Source: Conexibacter woesei DSM 14684 (lineage in GTDB: Bacteria; Actinomycetota; Thermoleophilia; Solirubrobacterales; Solirubrobacteraceae). From it: 64,000 nt of DNA. The stretch lies in assembly GCF_000025265.1 (NCBI RefSeq), contig NC_013739.1, positions 4,450,001 to 4,514,000 on the forward strand. The letters are read 5' to 3'. The notes beneath the pieces were generated by a model. It was not told the DNA's origin and made no database searches. It worked only from the letters and a program-made list of their open reading frames with translations. The translations under genes were made by a program, and so were the position numbers. Positions 1 to 7,601 of this stretch are shown one piece after another (the stretch's first letter is position 1; each line of letters opens with the position of its first letter).

Positions 1-2
1 TC

Positions 3-770
3 GGCGGCCCCGGCGCCGACGTGATCCACGGCGGCGGCGGCAAGGACGTCATCGGCGGCGGCGAGGGCGCCGACGAGCTGCACGGCGGCTCCGACGACGA
101 CCTCGTCACGTTCGTCGACCGGATCGGCCGCGACGGTACGCTCCTGGCGCGCAAGGCGGGCGTCACGGTGCGCCTCGGCGCGCGCGGCGCCAGCGGCGCG
201 CGCGACGAGGGCGACACGATCTTCCGCGACTTCGAGCAGGTCGAGGGCGGCGACGGCGCCGATCGGATCGACCTGCGCGACGGCACGGCGCAGTCGGTCG
301 CGTGCAACGGCGGCCGCGACAAGCTGACGCTCGATCCGCTCGACGACGAGTCGATCGACTGCGAGAGCGCCGAGGTCGGGCCCGAGAGCGGCGGCCGGAT
401 GACCGTGCCGACGCTCGTCTTCCCGTTCCCCAACCGCGACGACCACGCCCGCTCGACCGTCCGCGTCGCGCCCCAACTGTCGCTCCAGGGCGGCGCGATC
501 GTCGTGCAGGTCCGTTGCCAGTACGCGATCGGGCTGCTCGCCGCCGACGGCCCGGGCTGCAGAGGCCGGCTGCGGATGACTCGCGGCAGCTACGTGATGG
601 GCCAGCGCAGCGTCGAGCTGCCGCGTGGCCGCGTCAGCACGTGGCGGATCCCGCTGACCAGCTCGCGCTCGCTCGCCCGCCGTGCCGGCGGCCTCGCCGT
701 CACCGTCACGGCGATCCCGACGCGCGGCGCCGGCGTGCGCCGCGACCTCAGCTTCACCGTCAAGGGCTAG
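3..770 (+). CDS. RTX-like glycine/aspartate-repeat exported protein, 5' end outside window
   Basis: The frame is already open at base 3, so the true start lies before the window and only the C-terminal ~255 residues are seen. The first ~35 residues are four GGxGxD-type nonapeptides (GGPGADVIH, GGGGKDVIG, GGEGADELH, GGSDDDLVT), the hemolysin-type calcium-binding repeat that folds as a beta-roll on secreted proteins. After this come repeat-derived segments with a cysteine pair, then a ~120-residue tail rich in Val/Arg with no motif I recognise. The family implies an extracellular or surface-bound protein; ligand or enzyme activity cannot be judged from this fragment. Its end overlaps the convergent TetR gene by 11 bases. 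Confidence 0.75.
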   Translation, partial: GGPGADVIHGGGGKDVIGGGEGADELHGGSDDDLVTFVDRIGRDGTLLARKAGVTVRLGARGASGARDEGDTIFRDFEQVEGGDGADRIDLRDGTAQSVACNGGRDKLTLDPLDDESIDCESAEVGPESGGRMTVPTLVFPFPNRDDHARSTVRVAPQLSLQGGAIVVQVRCQYAIGLLAADGPGCRGRLRMTRGSYVMGQRSVELPRGRVSTWRIPLTSSRSLARRAGGLAVTVTAIPTRGAGVRRDLSFTVKG

Positions 771-1539
771 GGACGCTGCGCGCAGGGCGCTTGCGTCCGC
801 CGCCGCGCCGCTCGACGAGGCCGGCGATGCCGTCGAGCGCGAGCTGGAGCCCGAAGGCGAAGTCGTCGATGTCGTCGTCGTCGAAGATGCCGGCGTCGAG
901 CGCTCGGCGCAGCGACGGGAAGCGCTGCGCGGTGGCGAGCGCCGAGAGCGTCGCCGCGTAGCCCTCCACCGCGGCCTCGACGCCGACGCCGCGCGCGTGC
1001 GCGGCGGCGGCGATCTCGGTCTCGACGCGCGCCTGCCAGAAGGCGTGGGCGTTGAGCATCAGGACCGACGACGCCTTCTCGCTCTCGCTCAGCGCGGTGC
1101 CTGCGAGCGCCTCCAGGCCGCGGTCGAACCAGGCGACCTGCGTCGGCGCCGAGGGCGGCCCGGTGATCGGGACGTGGAGGAACCACGGATGTTCGCTGAG
1201 GGCGGCGACGAGCGCCTGCGACCAGCGCTCGAGGCCGGCGCGCCAGTCACCTTCGAGGCCGGCGAGCGACGGCGGCTGGGCGAGCGCCGCGTCGGCCATC
1301 AGCAGGAGCAGCTCGTCCTTGCTCGCGACATGGCGATAGAGCGACATCGTCGTGAAGCCAAGTCGTCTGGCGACACGCGCCATCGAGACGGCGGCGAGCC
1401 CCTGCTCGTCCGCCAGCTCGACCGCGGCGCGCACGACGCGCTCGACGCTGAGGCCGGCCTTCGGCTCGCTCGCGGGCGCTCCGTGCAGCTCCCACACGCG
1501 CCGGAGCGCCGGCGTCAGCTCGTCGTCCATCCTCGCCAT
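760..1539 (-). CDS. TetR-family transcriptional repressor of the adjacent ABC exporter
   Basis: A 259-residue regulator. The N-terminal helix-turn-helix lies at about residues 30-75 and contains the typical FTTMSLYRHVASKDELL recognition-helix segment; the remaining ~180 residues form the ligand-binding, dimerising part expected of TetR proteins. I place the start at 1539 (MARMDDEL) because a TACACT -10-like box (1548-1553) sits 8 bases upstream, giving a leaderless transcript; upstream in-frame starts run into the operators. It is divergent from the DrrAB-type transporter, with only 31 bases between the start codons, and twin palindromes fill that gap. The arrangement implies local, autoregulated repression relieved by a drug-like ligand. 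The ligand is unknown. Confidence 0.88.
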   Translation of the reverse strand: MARMDDELTPALRRVWELHGAPASEPKAGLSVERVVRAAVELADEQGLAAVSMARVARRLGFTTMSLYRHVASKDELLLLMADAALAQPPSLAGLEGDWRAGLERWSQALVAALSEHPWFLHVPITGPPSAPTQVAWFDRGLEALAGTALSESEKASSVLMLNAHAFWQARVETEIAAAAHARGVGVEAAVEGYAATLSALATAQRFPSLRRALDAGIFDDDDIDDFAFGLQLALDGIAGLVERRGGGRKRPARSVPSP

Positions 1540-1548
1540 GATACGCAA

Positions 1549-1581
1549 GTGTATGTGATACACCTTGTGTATGGCATACAC
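1549..1581. promoter_or_regulatory. Twin 15-bp palindromic operators between tetR and drrA
   Basis: Two perfect palindromes lie in tandem: GTGTATGTGATACAC at 1549-1563 and GTGTATGGCATACAC at 1567-1581, both of the form GTGTAT-N3-ATACAC, with centres 18 bases apart. The left copy overlaps the -10 box of the TetR gene; the right copy contains the ATG (1571) of the ABC ATPase gene. TetR dimers bind such sites, so bound repressor would block both promoters and even the first codons of the exporter gene. The pairing with this TetR is inferred from position. Confidence 0.8.
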
Positions 1582-2494
1582 CGTCGAAGCCGCCGGACTG
1601 ACGAAGTCCTATGGCGCCCTCCCCGTGCTGACCGGTCTCGACCTGCGCGTCGCGAGCGGCAGCGTCTTCGCCCTGCTGGGGCCCAACGGCGCCGGCAAGA
1701 CGACGACGATCCGCATCCTCTCAACGCTGATCGGAGCCGACCGCGGCAGCGCGACCGTCGCCGGCCACGACGTCGCGACGGCACCGCGTCAGGTCCGCGC
1801 CGCGATCAGCCTGACCGGGCAGTACGCCGCCGTCGACGAGATGCTGACCGGCGAGGAGAACCTGCTGATGATGGCCAGACTGCGGCATCTCGGCCGCGCC
1901 GCCGGGCGCCGTCGCAGCGCCGAGCTGCTGGAGCGGTTCGACCTCGCAGACGCACGCCGGCGCAAGGTCTCGACCTACTCCGGCGGCATGCGCCGGCGGC
2001 TCGACCTGGCGGTCAGCCTGCTGTCGAACCCGCCCGTGTTGTTCCTCGACGAGCCGACGACGGGCCTTGACCCGCGCAGCCGCCGCGCGATCTGGGAGGC
2101 GGTCGGCGAGCTGGCGGACGCCGGCGCGACCGTCCTGCTGACGACGCAGTACCTCGAGGAGGCCGACCGGCTGGCCGACCGCGTCGCCGTGATCGACGGC
2201 GGGCGGGTGGTCGCGGAGGGCACCGCCGACGAGCTGAAGCGGCGCGCCGGCAGCGAGGCCGTCGAGCTGTTCTTCGACGGCGACGACGCCCTCGCCGCCG
2301 CGACCGCGGTGCTGCGCGACGGCCACGCCGACCGCGAGCGGCTCAGCCTGCGGCTCGCGACCGACGGCAGCGCCGCGGTCGTGCGGCGGCTGCTCGACGC
2401 GCTGCACGACCACGACGTCGCCGTGCAGCGGATCGAGCTGCACCGCCCGAGCCTCGACGACGTCTTCATGACCCTCACGGAACGGAGCAGCTGA
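1571..2494 (+). CDS. DrrA-type ABC exporter ATP-binding subunit
   Basis: A 307-residue ATPase of the daunorubicin-resistance (DrrA) class that powers efflux with the membrane subunit encoded next. Walker A is GPNGAGKT at residues 37-44, the ABC signature YSGGMRRR is near 136, Walker B VLFLDEP near 155-161, and a C-terminal regulatory extension of ~90 residues is typical of this class. Start ATG 1571 follows TACACC (1559-1564) by 6 bases and lies inside an operator palindrome, so the transcript is probably leaderless; no Shine-Dalgarno is present. The stop is one base from the next start, indicating co-translation with the permease. Substrate unknown; hydrophobic drugs or lipids are likely by family. 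Confidence 0.9.
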   Translation: MAYTVEAAGLTKSYGALPVLTGLDLRVASGSVFALLGPNGAGKTTTIRILSTLIGADRGSATVAGHDVATAPRQVRAAISLTGQYAAVDEMLTGEENLLMMARLRHLGRAAGRRRSAELLERFDLADARRRKVSTYSGGMRRRLDLAVSLLSNPPVLFLDEPTTGLDPRSRRAIWEAVGELADAGATVLLTTQYLEEADRLADRVAVIDGGRVVAEGTADELKRRAGSEAVELFFDGDDALAAATAVLRDGHADRERLSLRLATDGSAAVVRRLLDALHDHDVAVQRIELHRPSLDDVFMTLTERSS

Positions 2495-2495
2495 G

Positions 2496-3269
2496 ATGAA
2501 CCAGTCGGCCGCCTACTGGGCGCTGAGCGACTCGCTCACGCTGATCGGGCGCAGCGTCCGCCACAGCCTCCGCAGCGTCGACGCGCTCGCGACCGCCGTG
2601 ATCCTGCCGGTCCTGCTCCTGCTGCTGTTCGTCTACGTCTTCGGCGGCGCGATCGACACGGCCGGCGACTACGTCGACTTCGTCGTGCCGGGGATCGTGC
2701 TGCTGTGCGCGGGATACGGCTCCGCCGCGACCTCCGTCAGCGTCAACGACGACATGACGACCGGGGTCGTCGACCGCTTCCGCTCGCTGCCGATCGTCAG
2801 CTCCGCGCTGCTGACCGGGCACGTGATCGCGACCGTCCTGCGCAACGTCGCCTCGATGCTGATCGTCTTCGCGGTCGCGCTGCTGATCGGCTTCGACCCG
2901 ACCGCCAGCGCGCTCGACTGGCTCGCCGCCGCCGGCCTGCTGCTGCTGTTCATGACGGCGATCTCGTGGATCGCAGCCTGCTTCGGCCTGCTCGCGCGCA
3001 GCGCAGAGTCGGCCGGCGCGTTCGCGTTCCTGATCATGTTCCTGCCCTACCTCAGCAGCGCATTCGTCCCGCCGGAGACGATGCCGGCCGGCCTGCGCGC
3101 GGTCGCCGAGCACCAGCCGATCACGCCGATCGTCGACACGCTGCGCGGGCTGATGACCGGCACGCCGATCGGGAGCGACGCAATCGTCGCGGTCGCGTGG
3201 TGCAGCGGCGGGATCGCGCTCGGCTGCGCCGGCGCGGCGTGGCTCTACCGGCGGCGGGTCACCGCATGA
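2496..3269 (+). CDS. DrrB-type ABC-2 permease subunit
   Basis: A 257-residue integral membrane protein with about six transmembrane helices, starting with TAVILPVLLLLLFVYVFGG at about 30-50. This length and hydrophobicity pattern are those of ABC-2 membrane subunits that pair with DrrA ATPases to export amphipathic molecules. It follows the ATPase gene by one base and must be co-transcribed. It ends 10 bases before the convergent ClpS-like gene with no obvious terminator between them. Confidence 0.9.
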   Translation: MNQSAAYWALSDSLTLIGRSVRHSLRSVDALATAVILPVLLLLLFVYVFGGAIDTAGDYVDFVVPGIVLLCAGYGSAATSVSVNDDMTTGVVDRFRSLPIVSSALLTGHVIATVLRNVASMLIVFAVALLIGFDPTASALDWLAAAGLLLLFMTAISWIAACFGLLARSAESAGAFAFLIMFLPYLSSAFVPPETMPAGLRAVAEHQPITPIVDTLRGLMTGTPIGSDAIVAVAWCSGGIALGCAGAAWLYRRRVTA

Positions 3270-3279
3270 GCGGCCCGGC

Positions 3280-3567
3280 TCAGCCCTGTTCGAGCGGGGC
3301 CATCGTCAGGCCGGCGCCCTGGAGCTGCTCCCAGTACAGCTCCGCGACCTCTCTCTGGCCGCTCCAGACGATCGCCTGGCCGCTGTTGTGGATGCGGTCG
3401 GCGTAGTCGTAGCCGACCGCGATCGTGACGCCCGGGATGTAGCGCGCGAGCGTGCGCGCGACGTGGTCGAACGTGTTGTGATCGTCGTTCTTGACGATCA
3501 CGCGCCAGTTGCCGCCGAGCCCGCTGCCCGGCCCCTGCACGCGTTGCTTCTCGATCGTCTGCCCCAT
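3280..3567 (-). CDS. clpS: ClpS-like ATP-dependent Clp protease adaptor
   Basis: A 95-residue protein of ClpS length and pattern: WRVIVKNDDHNTFDHV near residues 21-36 matches the conserved NDD(F/H)NT entry of the N-degron adaptor, and the middle helix region (VARTLARYIPGV) and GQAIVWSG strand are in family order. ClpS binds N-terminal leucine/aromatic residues of substrates and hands them to the ClpA/ClpC AAA+ unfoldase. The C-terminal part (EVAELYWEQLQGAGLTMAPLE) also fits. Leaderless start is likely: TAAGGT (3576-3581) stands 8 bases before the ATG. It is monocistronic; the neighbouring MBL gene is upstream on the same strand with 11 bases between. Confidence 0.8.
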   Translation of the reverse strand: MGQTIEKQRVQGPGSGLGGNWRVIVKNDDHNTFDHVARTLARYIPGVTIAVGYDYADRIHNSGQAIVWSGQREVAELYWEQLQGAGLTMAPLEQG

Positions 3568-3578
3568 CGCGGGTGACC

Positions 3579-4454
3579 TTAGCGCGGCTCTGCCGCCGCC
3601 TGGGCCTCTCGCTCCGCGCGCTTGCGCCAGTAGCGCTCCAGCCCCATGAACAGATGCGACGGCGGCACCGCCGTCTCGTACGCCTGCACCGTCGCCGGAC
3701 CGTCGGCCTCACGCTCGATCGCGCCGCGGACGGCGTTCTCCAGCAGGTCGGCGTCACCGCGGCGTGCGAGCCCGGCGAGGTCGCGCAGCGAGGTGCGCGT
3801 CGCCTCCAGCTGCGCCTCCGCGTCGTCGACCGCGCCGAAGTGCGTCAGCCCGAGGCTCGCCGGTCTCCACGCCGCGATCCGGTCGAGCGAGGACTCCCAC
3901 GCCTCGACGTCGATGTCGGGCGGCGGCGTCGGCGCTATCACCAGGTCCGACGGCGGGATCCGCACGCCAGCGACGTCGCCGACGAAGGCGCGGCCGCTCT
4001 CCTCGTGCAGGTAGGCGACGTGGTGGGAGGCGTGGCCGGGCGTGTAGGCGACGCGGATCCCGCCGGCGAGCTCGCGCAGCGTCTCCCCGCCGCTGAGCGC
4101 GTGGACGCGCTCCTGCTCGACCGGCAGCACCTCGCCCCACAGCCGCTTCATGTTGTCCTCGCCGTAGAGGCGGCCGGCGCTGCTCATCAGCTTCGACGGG
4201 TCGATCACGTGCGGCGCGCCGCGCTCGTGCACGTAGACCTCGACGTCGGGCCAGCGGCGCGCGAGCGCGCCCGTCCCGCCGGCGTGGTCGAGGTGGATGT
4301 GGGTCAGCAGCAGCGCCCGCGGGCGCCAGTCGCCGAGCGCCTCCAGCAGCGTCGGCAGCGCGGGCTCGGGCCCAGGGTCGACGAGCACGTCGCCGACCTG
4401 CCAGGCGCAGACGACGCGGCCGATGCCGAGATGGTGGACGTCGATGGCTCGCAT
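3579..4454 (-). CDS. MBL-fold metallo-hydrolase
   Basis: A 291-residue metallo-beta-lactamase-fold hydrolase. The metal-binding motif THIHLDHAGG lies near residue 50-60, with further ligands in TPGHASHH (~150) and FVGDVAG (~165), and a late THFG histidine near 215, so the dinuclear zinc/iron site is complete. The C-terminal ~60 residues are helical, as in glyoxalase II-like and thioesterase-like members. Substrate is not predictable. I start it at MRAIDVHHLG (4454): the longer frame adds 65 residues that overlap the promoter region of the divergent mutase gene and look unlike a folded domain. Confidence 0.82.
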   Translation of the reverse strand: MRAIDVHHLGIGRVVCAWQVGDVLVDPGPEPALPTLLEALGDWRPRALLLTHIHLDHAGGTGALARRWPDVEVYVHERGAPHVIDPSKLMSSAGRLYGEDNMKRLWGEVLPVEQERVHALSGGETLRELAGGIRVAYTPGHASHHVAYLHEESGRAFVGDVAGVRIPPSDLVIAPTPPPDIDVEAWESSLDRIAAWRPASLGLTHFGAVDDAEAQLEATRTSLRDLAGLARRGDADLLENAVRGAIEREADGPATVQAYETAVPPSHLFMGLERYWRKRAEREAQAAAEPR

Positions 4455-4521
4455 TGGGAGGGACCTACCCGGGCTCGTGAATCGGGGTCTGCTGAAGGGG
4501 GCGAACCCTACACTCGGGGGG

Positions 4522-6534
4522 ATGAGCGAGGACGCCCCGACACCCAGCCACCGCCTGCCCGAGAAGGACCGTCCGTGGATGATGCGGACGTACGCCGGGC
4601 ACTCGACGGCGGAGAAGTCGAACGCGCTGTACCGCGGCAACCTGGCCAAGGGCCAGACCGGCCTGTCGATCGCGTTCGACCTGCCGACCCAGACCGGCTA
4701 CGACGCCGATCACGAACTGGCGCGCGGCGAGGTCGGCAAGGTCGGCGTGCCGGTCGCGCACAAGGGCGACATGAAGGCGCTGCTCGACGGCATCCCGCTC
4801 GACAAGATGAACACGTCGATGACGATCAACGCGACGGCGGCCTGGCTGCTGGCGCTGTACATCGTGACGGCGGAGGACCAGGGCGTCTCGCAGGCCCAGC
4901 TCCAGGGCACGACGCAGAACGACATCATCAAGGAGTACCTCTCGCGCGGGACCTACGCGTTCCCGCCCGGCCCCTCGATGCGGCTGATCGCCGACATGGT
5001 CGCGTACACCGTCGAGGAGGTTCCGAAGTGGAACCCGATCAACATCTGCTCCTACCACCTGCAGGAGGCCGGCGCGACGCCGGTGCAGGAGATCGCCTAC
5101 GCGATGTCGACCGCGATCGCCGTGCTCGACGAGGTCCGCGAGCGGGTGCCGGCAGAGCTGATGGGGAGAGTCTTCAGCCGCATCTCGTTCTTCGTCAACG
5201 CCGGCGTGCGCTTCATCGAGGAGCACGCGAAGCTGCGCGCGATGGGCGTCCTGTGGGACCAGCTCGGACGCGAGCGCTACGGGGTCGAGGACCCCAAGCA
5301 GCGCCGCTTCCGCTACGGCGTGCAGGTCAACTCGCTCGGGCTGACCGAGGCGCAGCCGGAGAACAATGTCCAGCGGATCGTGCTGGAGGCGCTCGCCGTG
5401 ACGCTCGGCCGCGACGCCCGCGCCCGCGCACTTCAGCTGCCGGCGTGGAACGAGGCGCTCGGCCTGCCGCGCCCGTGGGACCAGCAGTGGTCGCTGCGGC
5501 TCCAGCAGGTGCTCGCGTTCGAGACCGACCTGCTCGAGTACCCCGACATCTTCGAGGGCTCGGTCGTGATGGACGGGCTCGTCGGCGAGCTGCTCGACGG
5601 CGCGCGCGCCGAGATGGCGATCGTCGCCGAGCACGGCGGCGCGGTCGAGGCGGTGCCGTACATGAAGGCGGCGCTGGTCGAGTCCCACCGCGAGCGGATC
5701 CGCCGGATCGAGTCGGGCGAGATGAAGGTCGTCGGCCAGAACGTCTACACCGAGACCGAGCCGTCGCCGCTGACGGCCGACAACGACGGCGGCATCATGA
5801 CCGTCGACCCCGACGTCGAGCGCCACCAGCGCGAGGCCGTCGCCGCCTGGCGCGCGCAGCGCGACCAGGGCGCGGTCGACGCGGCGCTGGCGGAGGTCGC
5901 GCGCGTCGCGGGGAGCGACGAGAACATCATGCCCGCGACGATCGCCGCCGCCCGCGCGGGCGCGACGACCGGCGAGTGGGCGCAGACGCTGCGCGACGCC
6001 TTCGGCCAGTACCGCGGGCCGACGGGCGTCGGCGAGGCGGCCGGCGCCGGCCCCGACGCCGACGGCTCGCTGGAGCAGATCCGCGACGAGGTCGAGCGCG
6101 TCTCCGACGGGCTCGGGCGGCGGCTGAAGATCCTCGTCGGCAAGCCCGGCCTCGACGGCCACTCCAACGGCGCCGAGCAGATCGCCGTCGCCGCGCGCGA
6201 CGCCGGCATGGAGGTCGTCTACGAGGGGATCCGCCTGACGCCGGCGCAGATCTCCGCCTCCGCGTTGCAGGAGGGCGTCCACGTCGTCGGCCTGTCGATC
6301 CTGTCCGGCTCGCACCGCGAGCTGATCCCGTCGGTGATCGAGGCGCTGCGCGAGGCCGGCATCGGCGACGTGCCGGTCGTCGTCGGCGGGATCATCCCGC
6401 CGGCCGACGAGCGCGAGCTGCTGGCGGCCGGCGTCGCGGCGGTCTACACGCCGAAGGACTTCGACATCACGCGGATCATGCGCGACATCACGGCGCTCGT
6501 CGCACAGCGCAACGGGGTGGCCGCGAGCGCGTGA
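4522..6534 (+). CDS. Coenzyme B12-dependent ethylmalonyl-CoA mutase / MeaA-type mutase
   Basis: A 670-residue single-subunit acyl-CoA mutase. The N-terminal TIM-barrel domain carries RTYAGHSTAEKSNALYR and FDLPTQTGYDADHE (about residues 22-65); the TQT segment follows the ethylmalonyl-CoA mutase/MeaA class rather than classical methylmalonyl-CoA mutase. The C-terminal B12 domain has the base-off/His-on signature D545-x-H547-x-x-G550 followed by GLSILSGSH. The reaction is a radical carbon-skeleton rearrangement of ethylmalonyl- to methylsuccinyl-CoA, or a close relative. Start ATG 4522 follows TACACT (4509-4514) by 7 bases, suggesting leaderless mRNA. It is followed by meaB, its expected repair chaperone. 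Exact substrate is inferred from motifs only. Confidence 0.9.
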   Translation: MSEDAPTPSHRLPEKDRPWMMRTYAGHSTAEKSNALYRGNLAKGQTGLSIAFDLPTQTGYDADHELARGEVGKVGVPVAHKGDMKALLDGIPLDKMNTSMTINATAAWLLALYIVTAEDQGVSQAQLQGTTQNDIIKEYLSRGTYAFPPGPSMRLIADMVAYTVEEVPKWNPINICSYHLQEAGATPVQEIAYAMSTAIAVLDEVRERVPAELMGRVFSRISFFVNAGVRFIEEHAKLRAMGVLWDQLGRERYGVEDPKQRRFRYGVQVNSLGLTEAQPENNVQRIVLEALAVTLGRDARARALQLPAWNEALGLPRPWDQQWSLRLQQVLAFETDLLEYPDIFEGSVVMDGLVGELLDGARAEMAIVAEHGGAVEAVPYMKAALVESHRERIRRIESGEMKVVGQNVYTETEPSPLTADNDGGIMTVDPDVERHQREAVAAWRAQRDQGAVDAALAEVARVAGSDENIMPATIAAARAGATTGEWAQTLRDAFGQYRGPTGVGEAAGAGPDADGSLEQIRDEVERVSDGLGRRLKILVGKPGLDGHSNGAEQIAVAARDAGMEVVYEGIRLTPAQISASALQEGVHVVGLSILSGSHRELIPSVIEALREAGIGDVPVVVGGIIPPADERELLAAGVAAVYTPKDFDITRIMRDITALVAQRNGVAASA

Positions 6535-6587
6535 GCGTTCGCGACGCGACGGGTGACGCCGCTGGCCGCGCCGCTAGCGTTCGCGGC

Positions 6588-7544
6588 GTGAACGACGGAG
6601 CCCAGCTCGGCACGCGCCTGCGCGCCGGCGACCTGACCGCCGCGCCCGCGGTCCTCAACCTCGTCGAATCGCGCGCGCCGAGGGACCAGGCGGCGATCGC
6701 GGCGCTGCTGGCCGAGGTCTCCCCCGCCGCACTCGGCGGCGAGGCGCCCGCGCACGTCGTCGGCGTCACCGGGCCGCCCGGCGCCGGCAAGTCGACGCTG
6801 CTCTCCGCGCTGGTGCACGGCTGGCGGGCGCGCGGCCGGTCGGTCGCGGTGCTCGCCGTCGACCCCTCCTCCAAGCGCTCCGGCGGCGCGCTGCTCGGCG
6901 ACCGCGCACGGATCGAGGTCGACCCCGCCGACCGCGAGGTGTTCATCCGCTCGATGGCGGCTGGCGAGCGGCTCGGCGGGCTCGCCCCCGCCACCCGCGC
7001 CGCCGCGCACGCGCTCGCGGCCGCGTTCGACGTCGTCGTCGTCGAGACGGTCGGCGTCGGCCAGAGCGAGACCGAGATCGCCGAGGTCGCCGACACCGTC
7101 GCGGTCGTCGTGCAGCCCGGCTCCGGCGACGCGCTCCAGTTCATCAAGAGCGGGATCATGGAGATCCCCGACGTGCTGATCGTGACGAAGGCCGACCTCG
7201 GCCAGGTCGCGGTCCGCGCACGCCGCGACCTGCACGCGGCGCTGCGCTCGCTCGGCGCGCGCGACACCGCCGTCGTCGCCGTCAGCTCGCTGCCGCCGCA
7301 GCAGGGGATCGAGCAGCTGCTCGACGCGCTCGACGCCCACCGCGCCGCAAGCGACATCGCGACACGGCGGCTGAGAGCGCGGCGGCTGCACGCGCTCGCC
7401 GACTTCGTCGAGGAGCACGGCGGGCGCGGTCTGCGCGCGCTCGGCGGCCGGCGCGCAGCCGAGCGGTGGCTCGCGACGACCGACCCCGCGCTCGACGTCG
7501 CCGCGCTGGAGCGCGCGCTCGCGGAGCGGGCGTCCGCGGCCTGA
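6588..7544 (+). CDS. meaB: MeaB/ArgK-type G-protein chaperone of the B12 mutase
   Basis: A 318-residue P-loop GTPase of the MeaB/ArgK family that gates B12 loading and protects the mutase from inactivation. Walker A GPPGAGKST is near residue 62-70, [17 protein letters not shown] (switch region) follows at about 90-106, then VVVETVGVGQSE and the NKxD-like TKAD motif. Two starts are possible. GTG 6588 has TAGCGT (6575-6580) 7 bases upstream, which fits the leaderless pattern of this window. GTG 6531 overlaps the mutase stop codon (GTGA) and would give translational coupling and 19 more residues. I prefer 6588 because the family begins at about LGTRLRAGD. Function is tied to the preceding mutase. 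Confidence 0.9.
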   Translation: MNDGAQLGTRLRAGDLTAAPAVLNLVESRAPRDQAAIAALLAEVSPAALGGEAPAHVVGVTGPPGAGKSTLLSALVHGWRARGRSVAVLAVDPSSKRSGGALLGDRARIEVDPADREVFIRSMAAGERLGGLAPATRAAAHALAAAFDVVVVETVGVGQSETEIAEVADTVAVVVQPGSGDALQFIKSGIMEIPDVLIVTKADLGQVAVRARRDLHAALRSLGARDTAVVAVSSLPPQQGIEQLLDALDAHRAASDIATRRLRARRLHALADFVEEHGGRGLRALGGRRAAERWLATTDPALDVAALERALAERASAA

Positions 7545-7601
7545 GCCGCAGCGTTACAGTCAGGTCTCCCCCGTCACACCCATCACCGAGGAGACCGACG
7601 C

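Noticed and set aside
1565-1571. TTG 1565 as start of the ABC ATPase
   Set aside because: ATG 1571 has a TACACC box at 6 bases and gives a standard N-terminus.
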